Source: Bacilli bacterium
Lineage (GTDB): Bacteria > Bacillota_I > Bacilli_A > RF39 > UBA660
Assembly: GCA_017519965.1 (NCBI GenBank)
Contig: JAFWRK010000035.1
Span: 1-60,738, forward strand
Reading direction: 5' to 3'
Length of the DNA stretch: 60,738 nucleotides
Within the stretch, counting starts at the first letter, position 1, and every line of letters starts with the position of its first letter. The notes under the pieces were generated by a model. It had not been told where the DNA came from. It made no database searches and saw nothing but the letters and a program-made list of their open reading frames with translations. Shown here piece by piece: positions 17,147 to 25,855 of the stretch. Made by a program: the position numbers and the translations under genes.

Positions 17147-18133
17147 CTAAAACATAGCTTTTCTTATTTCAATCAAATCTAAATAATTACTATATACTTT
17201 AATAGTACATTTCTTCTTAATATTAATAAAACCTAATCCTTTAATTACTAAGTCGCAATTATCATCAATACTTAATTCTTTATAATCTAAGTCTAATAAT
17301 TTATTAGAATCAAATAATCTATATATATTTAAATCATTAGACATATAGAAAGTTAAACTATTCTTTATACTAGGAGATAATCTAAATAATTCTTCTATAA
17401 AAATTGAACTACTATCCTTAGCTTGATAAGTAATTGGTTTTAACATTTTCTTAGTATTTAACTTCTTAATTAATTTAAAATCATCAACTGCATAAATATT
17501 TCTATTTAAAGCAAATCCTGGTGAATCATATAGTTTTATATCATTTAACTTTATTTCAATAAAATCTACTGTTGTATTAGGATTTAAACTTGTTGTAATA
17601 CTAGATTCAATATTATTATTTTCTAATATCTTATTAACTAAAGTACTTTTACCAGCATTAGTATATCCAGTAAAACATACCTTTTTAAATCCATTACTAA
17701 TAGCACAGTTTAAAATAAATTTTGTATTAATATTCTTCTTAGAACTTACAAATAAAATATCTTCTTTAACATTATATGTTTTTTTAATAAAACTTATAAT
17801 TTTCTTTTCTTTAAAACTCTTAGGTAATAAATCAAGTTTACTAATAACTAAACATTTAAAATTCTTAATAGAATTAAATGTATTCATAGTTTCAGTATTT
17901 ATATTTAAAAAATCAACCATAAAATATACTAAACCATCAAATTTACTTAATTTGTTTATTATCTCTTTATTAATATTATCTAATTTAGTAACAACTTTTT
18001 CATTATAATGAATAACTTTAAAGCATCTCTCACAATATAAAGCTTTATCATATACATCTTTAGATACGTAACCTAATGCTTTTTCATTATCACTTTGTAA
18101 TAAAGCCCCACATCCAATACATTTCTTACTCAT
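17147..18133 (-). CDS. yqeH: Ribosome-assembly GTPase YqeH
   Basis: 328 residues. A four-cysteine zinc finger starts the protein (CIGC and, later, CERC). A circularly permuted GTPase follows, with G4 (ISKLDLL) and G5 (SSKKN) before G1 (GYTNAGKST, about 175-183) and G3 (DSPG). YqeH acts in 30S subunit maturation. Start at 18133 by RBS AGAGGTGATT; it overlaps yqeG by 8 bases, as the yqeG-yqeH pair does in many Bacillota. Confidence 0.92.
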   Translation of the reverse strand: MSKKCIGCGALLQSDNEKALGYVSKDVYDKALYCERCFKVIHYNEKVVTKLDNINKEIINKLSKFDGLVYFMVDFLNINTETMNTFNSIKNFKCLVISKLDLLPKSFKEKKIISFIKKTYNVKEDILFVSSKKNINTKFILNCAISNGFKKVCFTGYTNAGKSTLVNKILENNNIESSITTSLNPNTTVDFIEIKLNDIKLYDSPGFALNRNIYAVDDFKLIKKLNTKKMLKPITYQAKDSSSIFIEELFRLSPSIKNSLTFYMSNDLNIYRLFDSNKLLDLDYKELSIDDNCDLVIKGLGFINIKKKCTIKVYSNYLDLIEIRKAMF

Positions 18134-18620
18134 AATAATCACCTCTATTTATTAAATCGTTTTCTCTACCACGATTAAATACCGTAATAAAAGGTTCATA
18201 AACATCGATAGGATCTACTAAAATAGATTTAATACCTAACTTTTTAGCAGCTTTAATATCCGTAAATAATTGATCACCAATAACCACCATATTTTCAATA
18301 TTAAACTTCTTAGCTTGTTTAATTTTATATATTTTCTTAATAAATGGTTTAAAAGCTAATCCATAACCTTTAACACCTAATACCTTAGCAACATTTTGTA
18401 CTCTACCAGGTAAAGCATTAGATACTATTAAAACAGTAAAGCCCATTCTTTTAAGATTAGTAAATAAATTAATAATATCATTACTAACTATAGTTTCTCT
18501 ATTATTTAATATCGTATTATCTAAATCAAATAATAAAATATTATAGTTATTTTGCATTAAATAATCATAATTAATACTAAGTATATCTTTATAATACTTC
18601 CAAGGTTTTAAATCTTCCAT
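18126..18620 (-). CDS. yqeG: HAD-superfamily phosphatase YqeG
   Basis: 164 residues. HAD motif I is LLFDLDNTIL (about 30-39), motif II is VLIVSNALPG, and the C-terminal motif is VVIGDQLFTDIKAAKKLG. These fit the YqeG (IIIA) family, often phosphatidylglycerophosphatase-like or of unknown substrate. Adjacent to yqeH as in other Bacillota. The only ATG giving the family N-terminus (MEDLKPWKYYKD) stands about 10 bases from the predicted transcription start and has no clear Shine-Dalgarno sequence, so initiation may be close to leaderless. Confidence 0.88.
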   Translation of the reverse strand: MEDLKPWKYYKDILSINYDYLMQNNYNILLFDLDNTILNNRETIVSNDIINLFTNLKRMGFTVLIVSNALPGRVQNVAKVLGVKGYGLAFKPFIKKIYKIKQAKKFNIENMVVIGDQLFTDIKAAKKLGIKSILVDPIDVYEPFITVFNRGRENDLINRGDYYE

Positions 18621-18635
18621 AAACATCACATCTCT

Positions 18636-18644
18636 ATTATAACA
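18636..18644 (-). promoter_or_regulatory. Extended -10 promoter of the yqeG-yqeH-mutL-miaA operon
   Basis: TGTTATAAT on the minus strand, immediately after the T run of the upstream terminator. The predicted start point leaves a leader of about 9-10 bases before the yqeG ATG. Confidence 0.65.
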
Positions 18645-18667
18645 AAAAAACTACATAAGTAGTTTTT
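18643..18667 (-). terminator. Terminator of the lipoprotein pair
   Basis: Nine-base stem AAAAACTAC/GTAGTTTTT with loop TTAT and a T run on the minus strand. It overlaps the stop codon of the 18666-19271 gene. Confidence 0.88.
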
Positions 18668-19271
18668 ATTCTTTAGATCCACACTTGCTATCGCTTTTAG
18701 CAAAGATCTTCGTACAATCAGCATCACCACATAATAAACCATTTTTTACATACAATAACTTAGTAGTTTTGTCTGAATCTTTAGGTTTAAATGTAATAAC
18801 GCCTTTTTTAATTTTATATTTTCCTGTTTCTAAGTCTTCTTCTTTAGCTTCATCTGAATCACTAAATGTATATTTACCAAAACTTTGTAGATTATATAAA
18901 CTAATATTAGTTTTAGCTATTTCTTGTTCAGTATTATAAACACCATCTAGTTTTTTTAAAGTAGCAACATAATCACCAATAAAATCATGAGAACTAAAAG
19001 TTACAACATAAGCATTATGTAAGTCACTTACATCTCCACCAATTTGAGCAGCATAATCATCTTTAGTATATTCAGTTCTATTTCGAATATTCTCAAAATC
19101 ATCAATTGTAGCTTCAATTTTCTTCTTTTGTTCATCAGTAATATCGTCATTATATAAAACAACTATTGTTGCTGTATCTTCGTAATTACACCAATAACCT
19201 TTATATTTACCACATCCAGTAAGAATAAAACATAAACCAACCAAAATACCCAATAATAGTTTTTTCTTCAT
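18666..19271 (-). CDS. Lipoprotein with an FtsX-external-domain-like region
   Basis: 201 residues. The lipobox LTGC gives a lipidated C20 after a typical signal peptide. Residues about 35-120 (VVLYNDDITDEQKKKIEAT, a YVVTF strand, then LKKLDGVYNTEQEI) follow the pattern of the FtsX extracellular domain, in which a V-x-F strand precedes a LxxLxGV turn. The C-terminus has a cysteine pair (LLCGDADC). The family resemblance is read by eye. It lies 2 bases after a second lipoprotein gene in a two-gene operon. Confidence 0.7.
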   Translation of the reverse strand: MKKKLLLGILVGLCFILTGCGKYKGYWCNYEDTATIVVLYNDDITDEQKKKIEATIDDFENIRNRTEYTKDDYAAQIGGDVSDLHNAYVVTFSSHDFIGDYVATLKKLDGVYNTEQEIAKTNISLYNLQSFGKYTFSDSDEAKEEDLETGKYKIKKGVITFKPKDSDKTTKLLYVKNGLLCGDADCTKIFAKSDSKCGSKE

Positions 19272-19273
19272 TA

Positions 19274-20170
19274 TTAATCCCTTCTTTGAAAAGTAATTGT
19301 TTTATTTTTATTTTTTAAATCTAATAACTTAAATTCAACTGCATCAAGATTTACTATTTTATAATATGGTTCATAATCACCATTATCTTTATTAGACATG
19401 TATATTATATCATCTTTTATATGATAATATCTAGAGCTTAATTTGTCATAACCAGGTTTCTTAAAGCCATCATATTTCATATTTTTACCTTCATAAAATA
19501 AACAATAATCATCATTACCATTTAAGAAATAAAATGATCTAAAATTCATATAATTATAATCTTTATCAATGAATTCATAACTTTCCCATATACCTACTAA
19601 TTGATAATAAGGATTACTTTTATATTCTTCCTTTGCTTTCTCATTAGGCCATGCTTTACTTAAAAGATCACGAGCACTGTTATACTTATTTTCACTATAT
19701 AACATTTTCGCTTTAGCAATATAATCCTCTTGTTCTTCTTCACTAGTTAAAGATAAATTACCTGGATATTTAGAAGTATATATTTTCTTATACATTGAAT
19801 CAAAATCTTTATAATAGCCACTATTATTAATTTTACCATTTTCAAATACAGCAAAATATTGGCCACTACCACCATCATATCCAATATCATAGATAATAAA
19901 TGATGAAACATCACTAGATACATGCTTATAATCAATATAGTAAACATTAAAATCAGCACGTTCAGCAGCTATTTTCAAATCATTTAAAAACATTTCATAA
20001 TTATCATAATCAGTATTAATAATAGCAAATACAAAATTACTATTATTAGCATATACTGCTTCTTTTAAATCGTCAGCTGATATTTCTATTAAACCATATT
20101 CCTTATCACCACAAGAACAAAGTAGAAATACAGCCATAATTATAATTAAAAACTTTGATATTTTCTTCAT
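19274..20170 (-). CDS. Lipoprotein of unknown function
   Basis: 298 residues. Signal peptide with lipobox LCSC, lipidated C20. The first external segment (about 25-130: NFVFAIINTDYDNYEMFLNDL ends in a beta/alpha layout) recalls a thioredoxin-like fold but has no CxxC. A helical TPR-like linker (LYSENKYNSARDLL) follows, then a beta-rich C-terminal domain resembling lipocalin-type small external domains. Function unknown. RBS AGGGG. Co-transcribed with the FtsX-like lipoprotein downstream. Confidence 0.65.
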   Translation of the reverse strand: MKKISKFLIIIMAVFLLCSCGDKEYGLIEISADDLKEAVYANNSNFVFAIINTDYDNYEMFLNDLKIAAERADFNVYYIDYKHVSSDVSSFIIYDIGYDGGSGQYFAVFENGKINNSGYYKDFDSMYKKIYTSKYPGNLSLTSEEEQEDYIAKAKMLYSENKYNSARDLLSKAWPNEKAKEEYKSNPYYQLVGIWESYEFIDKDYNYMNFRSFYFLNGNDDYCLFYEGKNMKYDGFKKPGYDKLSSRYYHIKDDIIYMSNKDNGDYEPYYKIVNLDAVEFKLLDLKNKNKTITFQRRD

Positions 20171-20185
20171 ATAAATCCCCTATAA

Positions 20186-20193
20186 ATTATATC
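20186..20193 (-). promoter_or_regulatory. Promoter of the lipoprotein pair
   Basis: TGATATAAT (TG-N-TATAAT) on the minus strand, 16 bases from the start codon; no clear -35. Confidence 0.55.
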
Positions 20194-20206
20194 ATTTAAA
20201 AGCCAA

Positions 20207-20231
20207 TAAAAAAAGAGGTTTACTCGCCTCT
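20207..20231 (-). terminator. Terminator of sepF-divIVA
   Basis: Stem AGAGG/CCTCT with an eight-base loop and a run of seven T on the minus strand, overlapping the divIVA stop. Confidence 0.8.
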
Positions 20232-20663
20232 ATCATCCATAGTTATTTTATCTACATCATCAACCATACTTAATTGTTCTTCAACAACTTGTTTGATTCT
20301 TGCTTTATAGATTTTTAAACTTCTTCTTAAGTTATCGGCTTCCATATCCGTCTTTTCTGCTTTTAATAAAGCATCATTTACAATATGGTTAGCATTCTTC
20401 TTAGCTTCATCAATGATAAGTTGTGCTTCTTCTCGAGCAACTTTCTTCATTTGATTAGATGAGTCTTCAGCTACTAACATAGCTTTATTTAAAGTTGTTT
20501 CAATATCTTTGTAATGATTAACCTTACTGCGTAAAGAAAGAAGTTCTTCATCTTTAGCTTTAAGTTTATTAAGCATATTTTCATATTCCGTAGTAACACG
20601 ATTAACGAAACTATTTACTTCATTAATATCATAACCATTACTATTAATATTAAACTTTTCCAT
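20220..20663 (-). CDS. divIVA: Cell-division/polarity protein DivIVA
   Basis: 147 residues. The N-terminal membrane-binding motif (FNINSNGYDINEVNSFVNRV) and long coiled coil (about 25-135) are those of DivIVA/GpsB. It senses membrane curvature at septa and poles and recruits partners. Directly downstream of sepF, as in the conserved ylm-divIVA cluster; the other ylm genes are absent here. RBS GGGAGGTG. Confidence 0.92.
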   Translation of the reverse strand: MEKFNINSNGYDINEVNSFVNRVTTEYENMLNKLKAKDEELLSLRSKVNHYKDIETTLNKAMLVAEDSSNQMKKVAREEAQLIIDEAKKNANHIVNDALLKAEKTDMEADNLRRSLKIYKARIKQVVEEQLSMVDDVDKITMDDRGE

Positions 20664-20698
20664 AACTCACCTCCCAAAGTTTAGAAAAGGTTAAATTC

Positions 20699-21097
20699 TT
20701 ACCATTCTATTTCTTCTTCGGATTTTTCTTGATCTTTGCTGTTATCTTCACTTATTTTACCTTGAACATTAACATTTTTAGGTGTACATAAATAAATTCC
20801 AACACCTACTTTTTGCATGTTTCCACCTATAGCATAAATGCATCCGCTTAAAAAATCAATAATTCTTTTTGCTTGATCAGCTGTAACACGTTTTAAATTA
20901 ACAACAACACTGTTTCTATTTTTTAAATGATCAGCTATTTGTTGACTTTCAGAATATGCTCTTGGTTCTAACAAAATCATTTTATTTCCATTAGAAATAT
21001 CTTGAGTATCATCACTTTCTCTAGAATAGTACTCATCTTCAGTACCAACTAATTTATCTTCTTCTTCATCACTTTTAAATAAGTCTCTAATTTTCAT
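20699..21097 (-). CDS. sepF: Cell-division protein SepF
   Basis: 132 residues. An N-terminal amphipathic helix (MKIRDLFK) is followed by an acidic linker and the DUF552 core (about 40-115: [20 protein letters not shown] and the glycine-rich [13 protein letters not shown]). SepF tethers FtsZ to the membrane and bundles filaments. First gene of the sepF-divIVA operon. RBS TAGGAGG. Confidence 0.94.
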   Translation of the reverse strand: MKIRDLFKSDEEEDKLVGTEDEYYSRESDDTQDISNGNKMILLEPRAYSESQQIADHLKNRNSVVVNLKRVTADQAKRIIDFLSGCIYAIGGNMQKVGVGIYLCTPKNVNVQGKISEDNSKDQEKSEEEIEW

Positions 21098-21125
21098 AAT
21101 AAGCCTCCTATTACTCTACTTCACT

Positions 21126-21154
21126 ATTATATCTAATTATTATTTAATTTTCAA
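21126..21154 (-). promoter_or_regulatory. Promoter of sepF-divIVA
   Basis: -35 TTGAAA (21149-21154), 17-base spacer, -10 TATAAT (21126-21131) on the minus strand. Confidence 0.8.
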
Positions 21155-21168
21155 TAAATTAATTAACT

Positions 21169-21197
21169 AAAAAAGAATTACCACTTATGAGTAATTC
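21169..21197 (-). terminator. Terminator after the 21178-21879 gene
   Basis: Stem GAATTAC/GTAATTC with nine-base loop followed by six T on the minus strand. Confidence 0.82.
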
Positions 21198-21879
21198 CTC
21201 TTTCTTTAACTAATCTATAGCCACCATTTTGTTCCTTAGTATCAAAATGTAAAGCTGAATAAACAATATCATCATATATGGCTTGAATAGTTGGATCACT
21301 GTTTTCTTCTAATTCAGTTAAACAACGTTTTCTAATTTCATCTAAGTTTAGCTCATCTCTTTTTTTTATAACAGAACATATATCATATATCATAATAGAA
21401 TCACCTTTATGAGCATAAATAACTTGAAAAGCATTTCCTCTAACTTTCTTTAATTCATGATATAAAGGCATCTCTTGACTAGGATCATGAAATGCAGAGA
21501 ATACTAAATTATCTACTTCATGATATCTTTCATAATCTAAAGTACTAATAGAAGTTAAAATTCTAGGTGTATTAGATGAAATCTCTGAATAACTATATCT
21601 AGGATCTTCATTACTTTTATTTCTAAAATGTCTTAAAGCTAGTTCCAAATATGTTAAACGACCATATAAAGCATCATAATCTTCATGAAGAGAATATGGA
21701 GCCATTAAATCGATATATCTAGCCATTGATATAACATCATCAATTCTTCTTAATAAAAAATCTCTATATTTTCCTTCAGCCATACCATTCATATAGCCAT
21801 ATGCTTCTTCCATAAGATGTAAATCTTTTGAAGTTAATAGTCTCTTTAAAATATTAGTATCATTATTATTTGTCTTCAT
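21178..21879 (-). CDS. Unknown protein, helical
   Basis: 233 residues from the ATG at 21879 (RBS AGGGTGG, spacing 7); the frame is open further upstream but across the promoter. It is predicted mostly helical with many Tyr/Arg/Glu residues, no membrane span and no motif I recognise. It is a single gene with its own promoter and terminator between glyS and sepF. Confidence 0.6.
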   Translation of the reverse strand: MKTNNNDTNILKRLLTSKDLHLMEEAYGYMNGMAEGKYRDFLLRRIDDVISMARYIDLMAPYSLHEDYDALYGRLTYLELALRHFRNKSNEDPRYSYSEISSNTPRILTSISTLDYERYHEVDNLVFSAFHDPSQEMPLYHELKKVRGNAFQVIYAHKGDSIMIYDICSVIKKRDELNLDEIRKRCLTELEENSDPTIQAIYDDIVYSALHFDTKEQNGGYRLVKERGITHKW

Positions 21880-21913
21880 ATAAAACCACCCTTCTTCTTT
21901 GAACACGTGTCCT

Positions 21914-21942
21914 ATTCTACCATAATATTTTTTCCTGACCAA
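21914..21942 (-). promoter_or_regulatory. Promoter of the 21178-21879 gene
   Basis: -35 TTGGTC (21937-21942), 17-base spacer, -10 TAGAAT (21914-21919) on the minus strand. Confidence 0.65.
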
Positions 21943-21970
21943 ACAAAAAGACGGATAAATTCCGTCTTTT
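21941..21970 (-). terminator. Terminator of glyS
   Basis: Ten-base stem AAAAGACGGA/TCCGTCTTTT with five-base loop and T-rich tail on the minus strand. Confidence 0.88.
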
Positions 21971-21984
21971 ACTGATATTTTACA

Positions 21985-23364
21985 CTAAAAATCAATTTTT
22001 TCTCTAATATAGTTGACTACTTCATCTACTGGTAAAGTAATTTGTTCCATTGTATCTCTATCACGAATAGTAACAGTATTATTTTCTAATGTTTCATCAT
22101 CTACAGTGATACTAAATGGTGTACCAACAGCATCATTTCTTCTATATCTTTTACCAATACTACCAGATTCATCATAAGTTACATAGAATTCCTTACATAA
22201 CTTAGCATAGATATCCATAGCTTTTTCACTATGAGCTTTCTTAATTAAAGGTAAAATAGTTGCTTTAATAGGAGCAAGTGCAGGATGTATCTTTAATACT
22301 TCACGAACATCTCCACCATCTAAAGTTTCTCTTTCATAAGCATTACATAAGAATGCTAAAATAGCTCTATCTAAACCTAGTGAAGGCTCAATTACATATG
22401 GAGTATATCTTTCATTAGTTTCTGGATCTAAGTATCTTAAATCAGCCTTAGAATGTTCCATATGAACAGATAAGTCATAATCAGTTCTATCTGCTATACC
22501 CCATAATTCTCCCCATCCCATTGGGAATAAGAATTCAATATCAGTAGTAGCTTTACTATAAAATGATAATTCTTCTTTAGAATGATCTCTATATCTTAAA
22601 TTATCATTTTTAATACCTAAAGATTTTAACCAATCTATACAATAGTTCTTCCAATAACCAAACCACTCTAAATCAGTATCCGGTTTACAGAAGAATTCAA
22701 GTTCCATTTGTTCAAATTCTCTAACTCTAAAAATAAAGTTACCTGGTGTAATTTCATTTCTAAATGATTTACCAGTTTGACCAATACCAAATGGTACTTT
22801 AGCTCTCATACTTCTTTGAACATTCAAGAAGTTAACAAAAATACCTTGAGCAGTCTCACCGCGTAAGTATACTTTAGATTTAGTATCTTCAGTAACACCT
22901 AAATGAGTTTCAAATAATAAGTTAAACTTACGAATTGGTGTAAAATCAGTACTACCACACTTAGGACAAGCTATTTTATTATCAGCAATAAATTTTTCAA
23001 TTTTCTTATTGTCCCATCCATCACCTGTTTCTTCTCCTTTAGTAAATTCTTCTATTAATTTATCTGCTCTATGACGTGATTTACATTTCTTACAATCAAT
23101 TAATGGATCATTAAAATTAGTAACATGACCAGATGCTACCCATACTTCAGGATTCATTAAAATAGCTGCATCCAAACCATAGTTATAAGGATTTTCTTGG
23201 ATAAATTTCTTCCACCAAGCTCTTCTTATATTTTCCTTTAATTCTCTTCCTAATGGTCCGTAATCCCATGTATTAGATAAACCTCCGTATATTTCACTTC
23301 CTTGGAAAATAAATCCATATTGCTTACAATAATTAACAATATCTTCCATCTTTATTTCTTCCAT
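21985..23364 (-). CDS. glyS: Glycyl-tRNA synthetase, single-chain (dimeric) type
   Basis: 459 residues, the eukaryote/Gram-positive alpha2 type rather than the alpha2beta2 GlyQ/GlyS type. Class II motifs are visible: motif 2 around [20 protein letters not shown] and motif 3 around [15 protein letters not shown] zinc-binding region has paired cysteines (CKKC and CPKC). The C-terminal anticodon-binding domain starts near residue 360. Start at 23364 by RBS AAAGGTG; the upstream GTG is part of it. It is preceded by a T-box leader, so expression responds to uncharged tRNA-Gly. Confidence 0.97.
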   Translation of the reverse strand: MEEIKMEDIVNYCKQYGFIFQGSEIYGGLSNTWDYGPLGRELKENIRRAWWKKFIQENPYNYGLDAAILMNPEVWVASGHVTNFNDPLIDCKKCKSRHRADKLIEEFTKGEETGDGWDNKKIEKFIADNKIACPKCGSTDFTPIRKFNLLFETHLGVTEDTKSKVYLRGETAQGIFVNFLNVQRSMRAKVPFGIGQTGKSFRNEITPGNFIFRVREFEQMELEFFCKPDTDLEWFGYWKNYCIDWLKSLGIKNDNLRYRDHSKEELSFYSKATTDIEFLFPMGWGELWGIADRTDYDLSVHMEHSKADLRYLDPETNERYTPYVIEPSLGLDRAILAFLCNAYERETLDGGDVREVLKIHPALAPIKATILPLIKKAHSEKAMDIYAKLCKEFYVTYDESGSIGKRYRRNDAVGTPFSITVDDETLENNTVTIRDRDTMEQITLPVDEVVNYIREKIDF

Positions 23365-23394
23365 ATACAACACCTTTCTTTCTGATGACCAATA

Positions 23395-23512
23395 AAAAAC
23401 TTCTAGAAAAACATAGGAACGAGTAAAACCCGCGGTTCCATCCTATTTATTTCTAGAAGAAATCACCTTAATTTATATAGCTCGTGGTTGCCAAGCCAGT
23501 CATCACTTGTAT
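23395..23512 (-). promoter_or_regulatory. T-box leader of glyS
   Basis: The minus strand carries the T-box sequence AGGATGGAACCGCGGG (23429-23444). The competing terminator pairs TTCTAGAAAT..ATAGGA (23441-23458) with TCCTAT..TTTTCTAGAA (23401-23417) and ends in a T run (23395-23400). This is transcription-attenuation control by uncharged tRNA. Only about 68 bases lie between the predicted transcription start and the T-box, so Stem I must be much reduced. A possible Gly specifier GGC lies at 23495-23497, but I could not resolve Stem I. Confidence 0.9.
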
Positions 23513-23518
23513 GAACTA

Positions 23519-23546
23519 ATTATAACAAAAAAAGAAATTTAGTCAA
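23519..23546 (-). promoter_or_regulatory. Promoter of glyS
   Basis: -35 TTGACT (23541-23546), 16-base spacer, -10 TATAAT (23519-23524) on the minus strand. The -35 abuts the stop codon of the upstream gene. Confidence 0.85.
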
Positions 23547-24155
23547 TTACTTTTTAATTAGTACTGGACCAAGTTTCTTTCCTTCTAAATCAAAGCTATG
23601 ATCATTAGATAGACCTTCTAAATATCGAAAACTAGTAGAAGCATAAAATCTTCTTAATTTTCTATTAGATTCAATTTTATTTTTAGGAAGAATAACAATA
23701 CCAACTTCACTTTCATTTTCATATGTTTGATATGTACCAGGAATAATAATATGTCTACATAATTTCATCTTATCTATTCCAAGTAATCCTTGATAAACAT
23801 AAATATCAGGTAATTGTAAATCTATTAAACTATCTCTTAAATCTACCTGAATAGTTTTATAATAATCAGTATCATGTTCTAATCTATTTAATTTTATTCT
23901 TAAGCTTTCATATGCTGCAACATTAGGTTCTTGCTTTAATAACATAACATTAGCAAGAATTGCTTTTTTTCTTATAACTTCATCTGTTTCATATTCTAAT
24001 AAACCTAAATTATGAGCATATAATGCTACCATTCTATCTAATGCTAAATTAGACATAGAATGTTTTATTTCTAAAATTAAATCTCTATTTTTTCTAAATC
24101 TAGCTCTTTTATAAGGTATATCTAAATCATTAACAATTGTCTTAATATTTTCCAT
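23547..24155 (-). CDS. Unknown protein
   Basis: 202 residues from the ATG at 24155 (RBS AAGGAGGT). Helical first half rich in Arg/Lys/Leu, beta-strand-rich second half with HIIIPGTYQTYENESEVGIV; soluble, no recognised motif. It sits alone between recO and glyS with its own promoter and no terminator before the glyS promoter. Confidence 0.6.
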   Translation of the reverse strand: MENIKTIVNDLDIPYKRARFRKNRDLILEIKHSMSNLALDRMVALYAHNLGLLEYETDEVIRKKAILANVMLLKQEPNVAAYESLRIKLNRLEHDTDYYKTIQVDLRDSLIDLQLPDIYVYQGLLGIDKMKLCRHIIIPGTYQTYENESEVGIVILPKNKIESNRKLRRFYASTSFRYLEGLSNDHSFDLEGKKLGPVLIKK

Positions 24156-24179
24156 GTAATACCTCCTTGAGTACACAAT

Positions 24180-24207
24180 ATTATACTAAAAATCGAAAGA
24201 AAAACAA
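24180..24207 (-). promoter_or_regulatory. Promoter of the 23547-24155 gene
   Basis: -35 TTGTTT (24202-24207), 16-base spacer, -10 TATAAT (24180-24185) on the minus strand. The -35 lies inside the recO terminator. Confidence 0.6.
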
Positions 24208-24226
24208 GTTAACTATATAACTTGTT
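24198..24226 (-). terminator. Terminator of the recO operon
   Basis: Nine-base stem AACAAGTTA/TAACTTGTT, loop TATAGT, followed by T residues on the minus strand. It overlaps the recO stop codon. Confidence 0.8.
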
Positions 24227-24946
24227 AATTTTCTTTAAGAAATCTTTACTTTTTAAATATAAACCAGTATATCTTTCATAATATTTGTCAATAAAATAAT
24301 TGATTTCTCTTGCAATACTTTCATTAATGCTTATTTTACTAATTGATTTAATATCTATTAAATAATACATTCTAATTAATTTTAATGATTTAGGATCTAA
24401 TATCTTTTCACCATGATAACAATCTTGACAAATAAATCCACCCTCATCAGGATCTAAAGTAACAATCTTTGTCTTATTACCACATTTAATACAGGAATCT
24501 AAATTTAAACCAACACCTAAATAATCTAAATATTTAAGTTCAATAATATTAGTTAATATTAATGGATCTTGTTTCTCATTTAACTTTAAAACTGTATTAA
24601 TGTAAATATCAAATATTTCTTCATCATTATTTTGTTTAACAACTTGATAAGTTAAATCAGTTATATAAGACATATAACTTATTAATTCAATGTCTTCTCT
24701 AATATTTTTTAAATTATCAATAATATCTACATCTATTAAGTTAGATAATTTCTTCTCATTATACTTAATATGAAAATATCCATAAGTAAATTTTAAGGTT
24801 TTAGTTCTTAAAGGATTTTTAACACTTTTAACATTATTACACATTACGCCAACCATACCATGTTCTCTAGTTAATATATTAATAACCTTAGAATGCTCAC
24901 CATATGGTGTTTCTGTTAAAATAACTCCTTCTAATTTACTTATCAT
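24209..24946 (-). CDS. recO: DNA repair protein RecO
   Basis: 245 residues. N-terminal OB fold (EGVILTETPYGEHSKVINILT is typical), then a helical domain with a four-cysteine zinc site (CIKC and CQDC, about 150-180). RecO works with RecR/RecF in loading RecA and annealing strands. It follows era by 15 bases in the conserved order ybeY-dgkA-era-recO. The RBS is weak, suggesting coupling to era. Confidence 0.93.
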   Translation of the reverse strand: MISKLEGVILTETPYGEHSKVINILTREHGMVGVMCNNVKSVKNPLRTKTLKFTYGYFHIKYNEKKLSNLIDVDIIDNLKNIREDIELISYMSYITDLTYQVVKQNNDEEIFDIYINTVLKLNEKQDPLILTNIIELKYLDYLGVGLNLDSCIKCGNKTKIVTLDPDEGGFICQDCYHGEKILDPKSLKLIRMYYLIDIKSISKISINESIAREINYFIDKYYERYTGLYLKSKDFLKKINKLYS

Positions 24947-24961
24947 AAAATCATCTACTTA

Positions 24962-25855
24962 CTAACCTAATATTTCCTTCTCATCAAAACCTAATTCTGC
25001 TAAATATCTTTCTTTATCACGCCAATTTTTAATTGTTTTAACATATAACTCTAAATATACTTTCTTGCATAATAAAGCTTCTATATCTTTGCGTGCTTCA
25101 ATACCTACTTGTTTCAATAAAGAACCTTGTTTACCAATAATAATCTTCTTAATACTATCTCTATCTACTATTACATCTACTGTAATATTTACAATATTTT
25201 TCTTTTCTTCAAATAATGAAGTAATACAAGTAACACTATGAGGTATTTCTTCTTCAGTTAACCTAAATATCTTTTCTCTAACAAATTCACTTACTAAGAA
25301 ATTTAAAGTACTTGTTGTAATCATTCCATCATCAAAATATCTCATATCATCTTCTAAATATTTCTTAATAACACTAAGTAATTCTTGAACATTTTCTTTT
25401 GTAATTGCTGAAATAGGAACTATATCTGCAAAATCATATAAATCTTTATAATCATTAATTACACCTATTAAAGCATCTTTACTTATTTGATCAACTTTAT
25501 TAATTACTAATATAACTGGAGATTCTGAACCTTTTAGAGATTCAATAATTCTCTTATCACCAGCACCAATACCTTCATAAGCATCAACTAATAATAATAT
25601 AGCATCTACATCTTTAGTAAGACTTTCTGCTTCTTTATTTAATACTTTACCTAATTTATTTAAAGGCTTATGAATACCAGGAGTATCTACAAATACTATT
25701 TGATATCCATCTTCATTATAAATACCTTGAATAATATTACGAGTTGTTTGTGGTTTATTACTCGTAATTGCAATTTTTTGATTAATTAATGTATTTAATA
25801 AAGTACTTTTACCAACATTAGGTCTACCTATTAAACTAACAAATCCACTTTTCAT
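24962..25855 (-). CDS. era: GTPase Era
   Basis: 297 residues. G1 is GRPNVGKS (10-17), G3 DTPG, G4 NKVD, and the C-terminal KH domain includes IIIGKQGSLLKQVG. Era binds 16S rRNA near its 3' end during 30S maturation. It overlaps dgkA by 4 bases (ATGA) within the vanZ-ybeY-dgkA-era-recO operon. Confidence 0.97.
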   Translation of the reverse strand: MKSGFVSLIGRPNVGKSTLLNTLINQKIAITSNKPQTTRNIIQGIYNEDGYQIVFVDTPGIHKPLNKLGKVLNKEAESLTKDVDAILLLVDAYEGIGAGDKRIIESLKGSESPVILVINKVDQISKDALIGVINDYKDLYDFADIVPISAITKENVQELLSVIKKYLEDDMRYFDDGMITTSTLNFLVSEFVREKIFRLTEEEIPHSVTCITSLFEEKKNIVNITVDVIVDRDSIKKIIIGKQGSLLKQVGIEARKDIEALLCKKVYLELYVKTIKNWRDKERYLAELGFDEKEILG

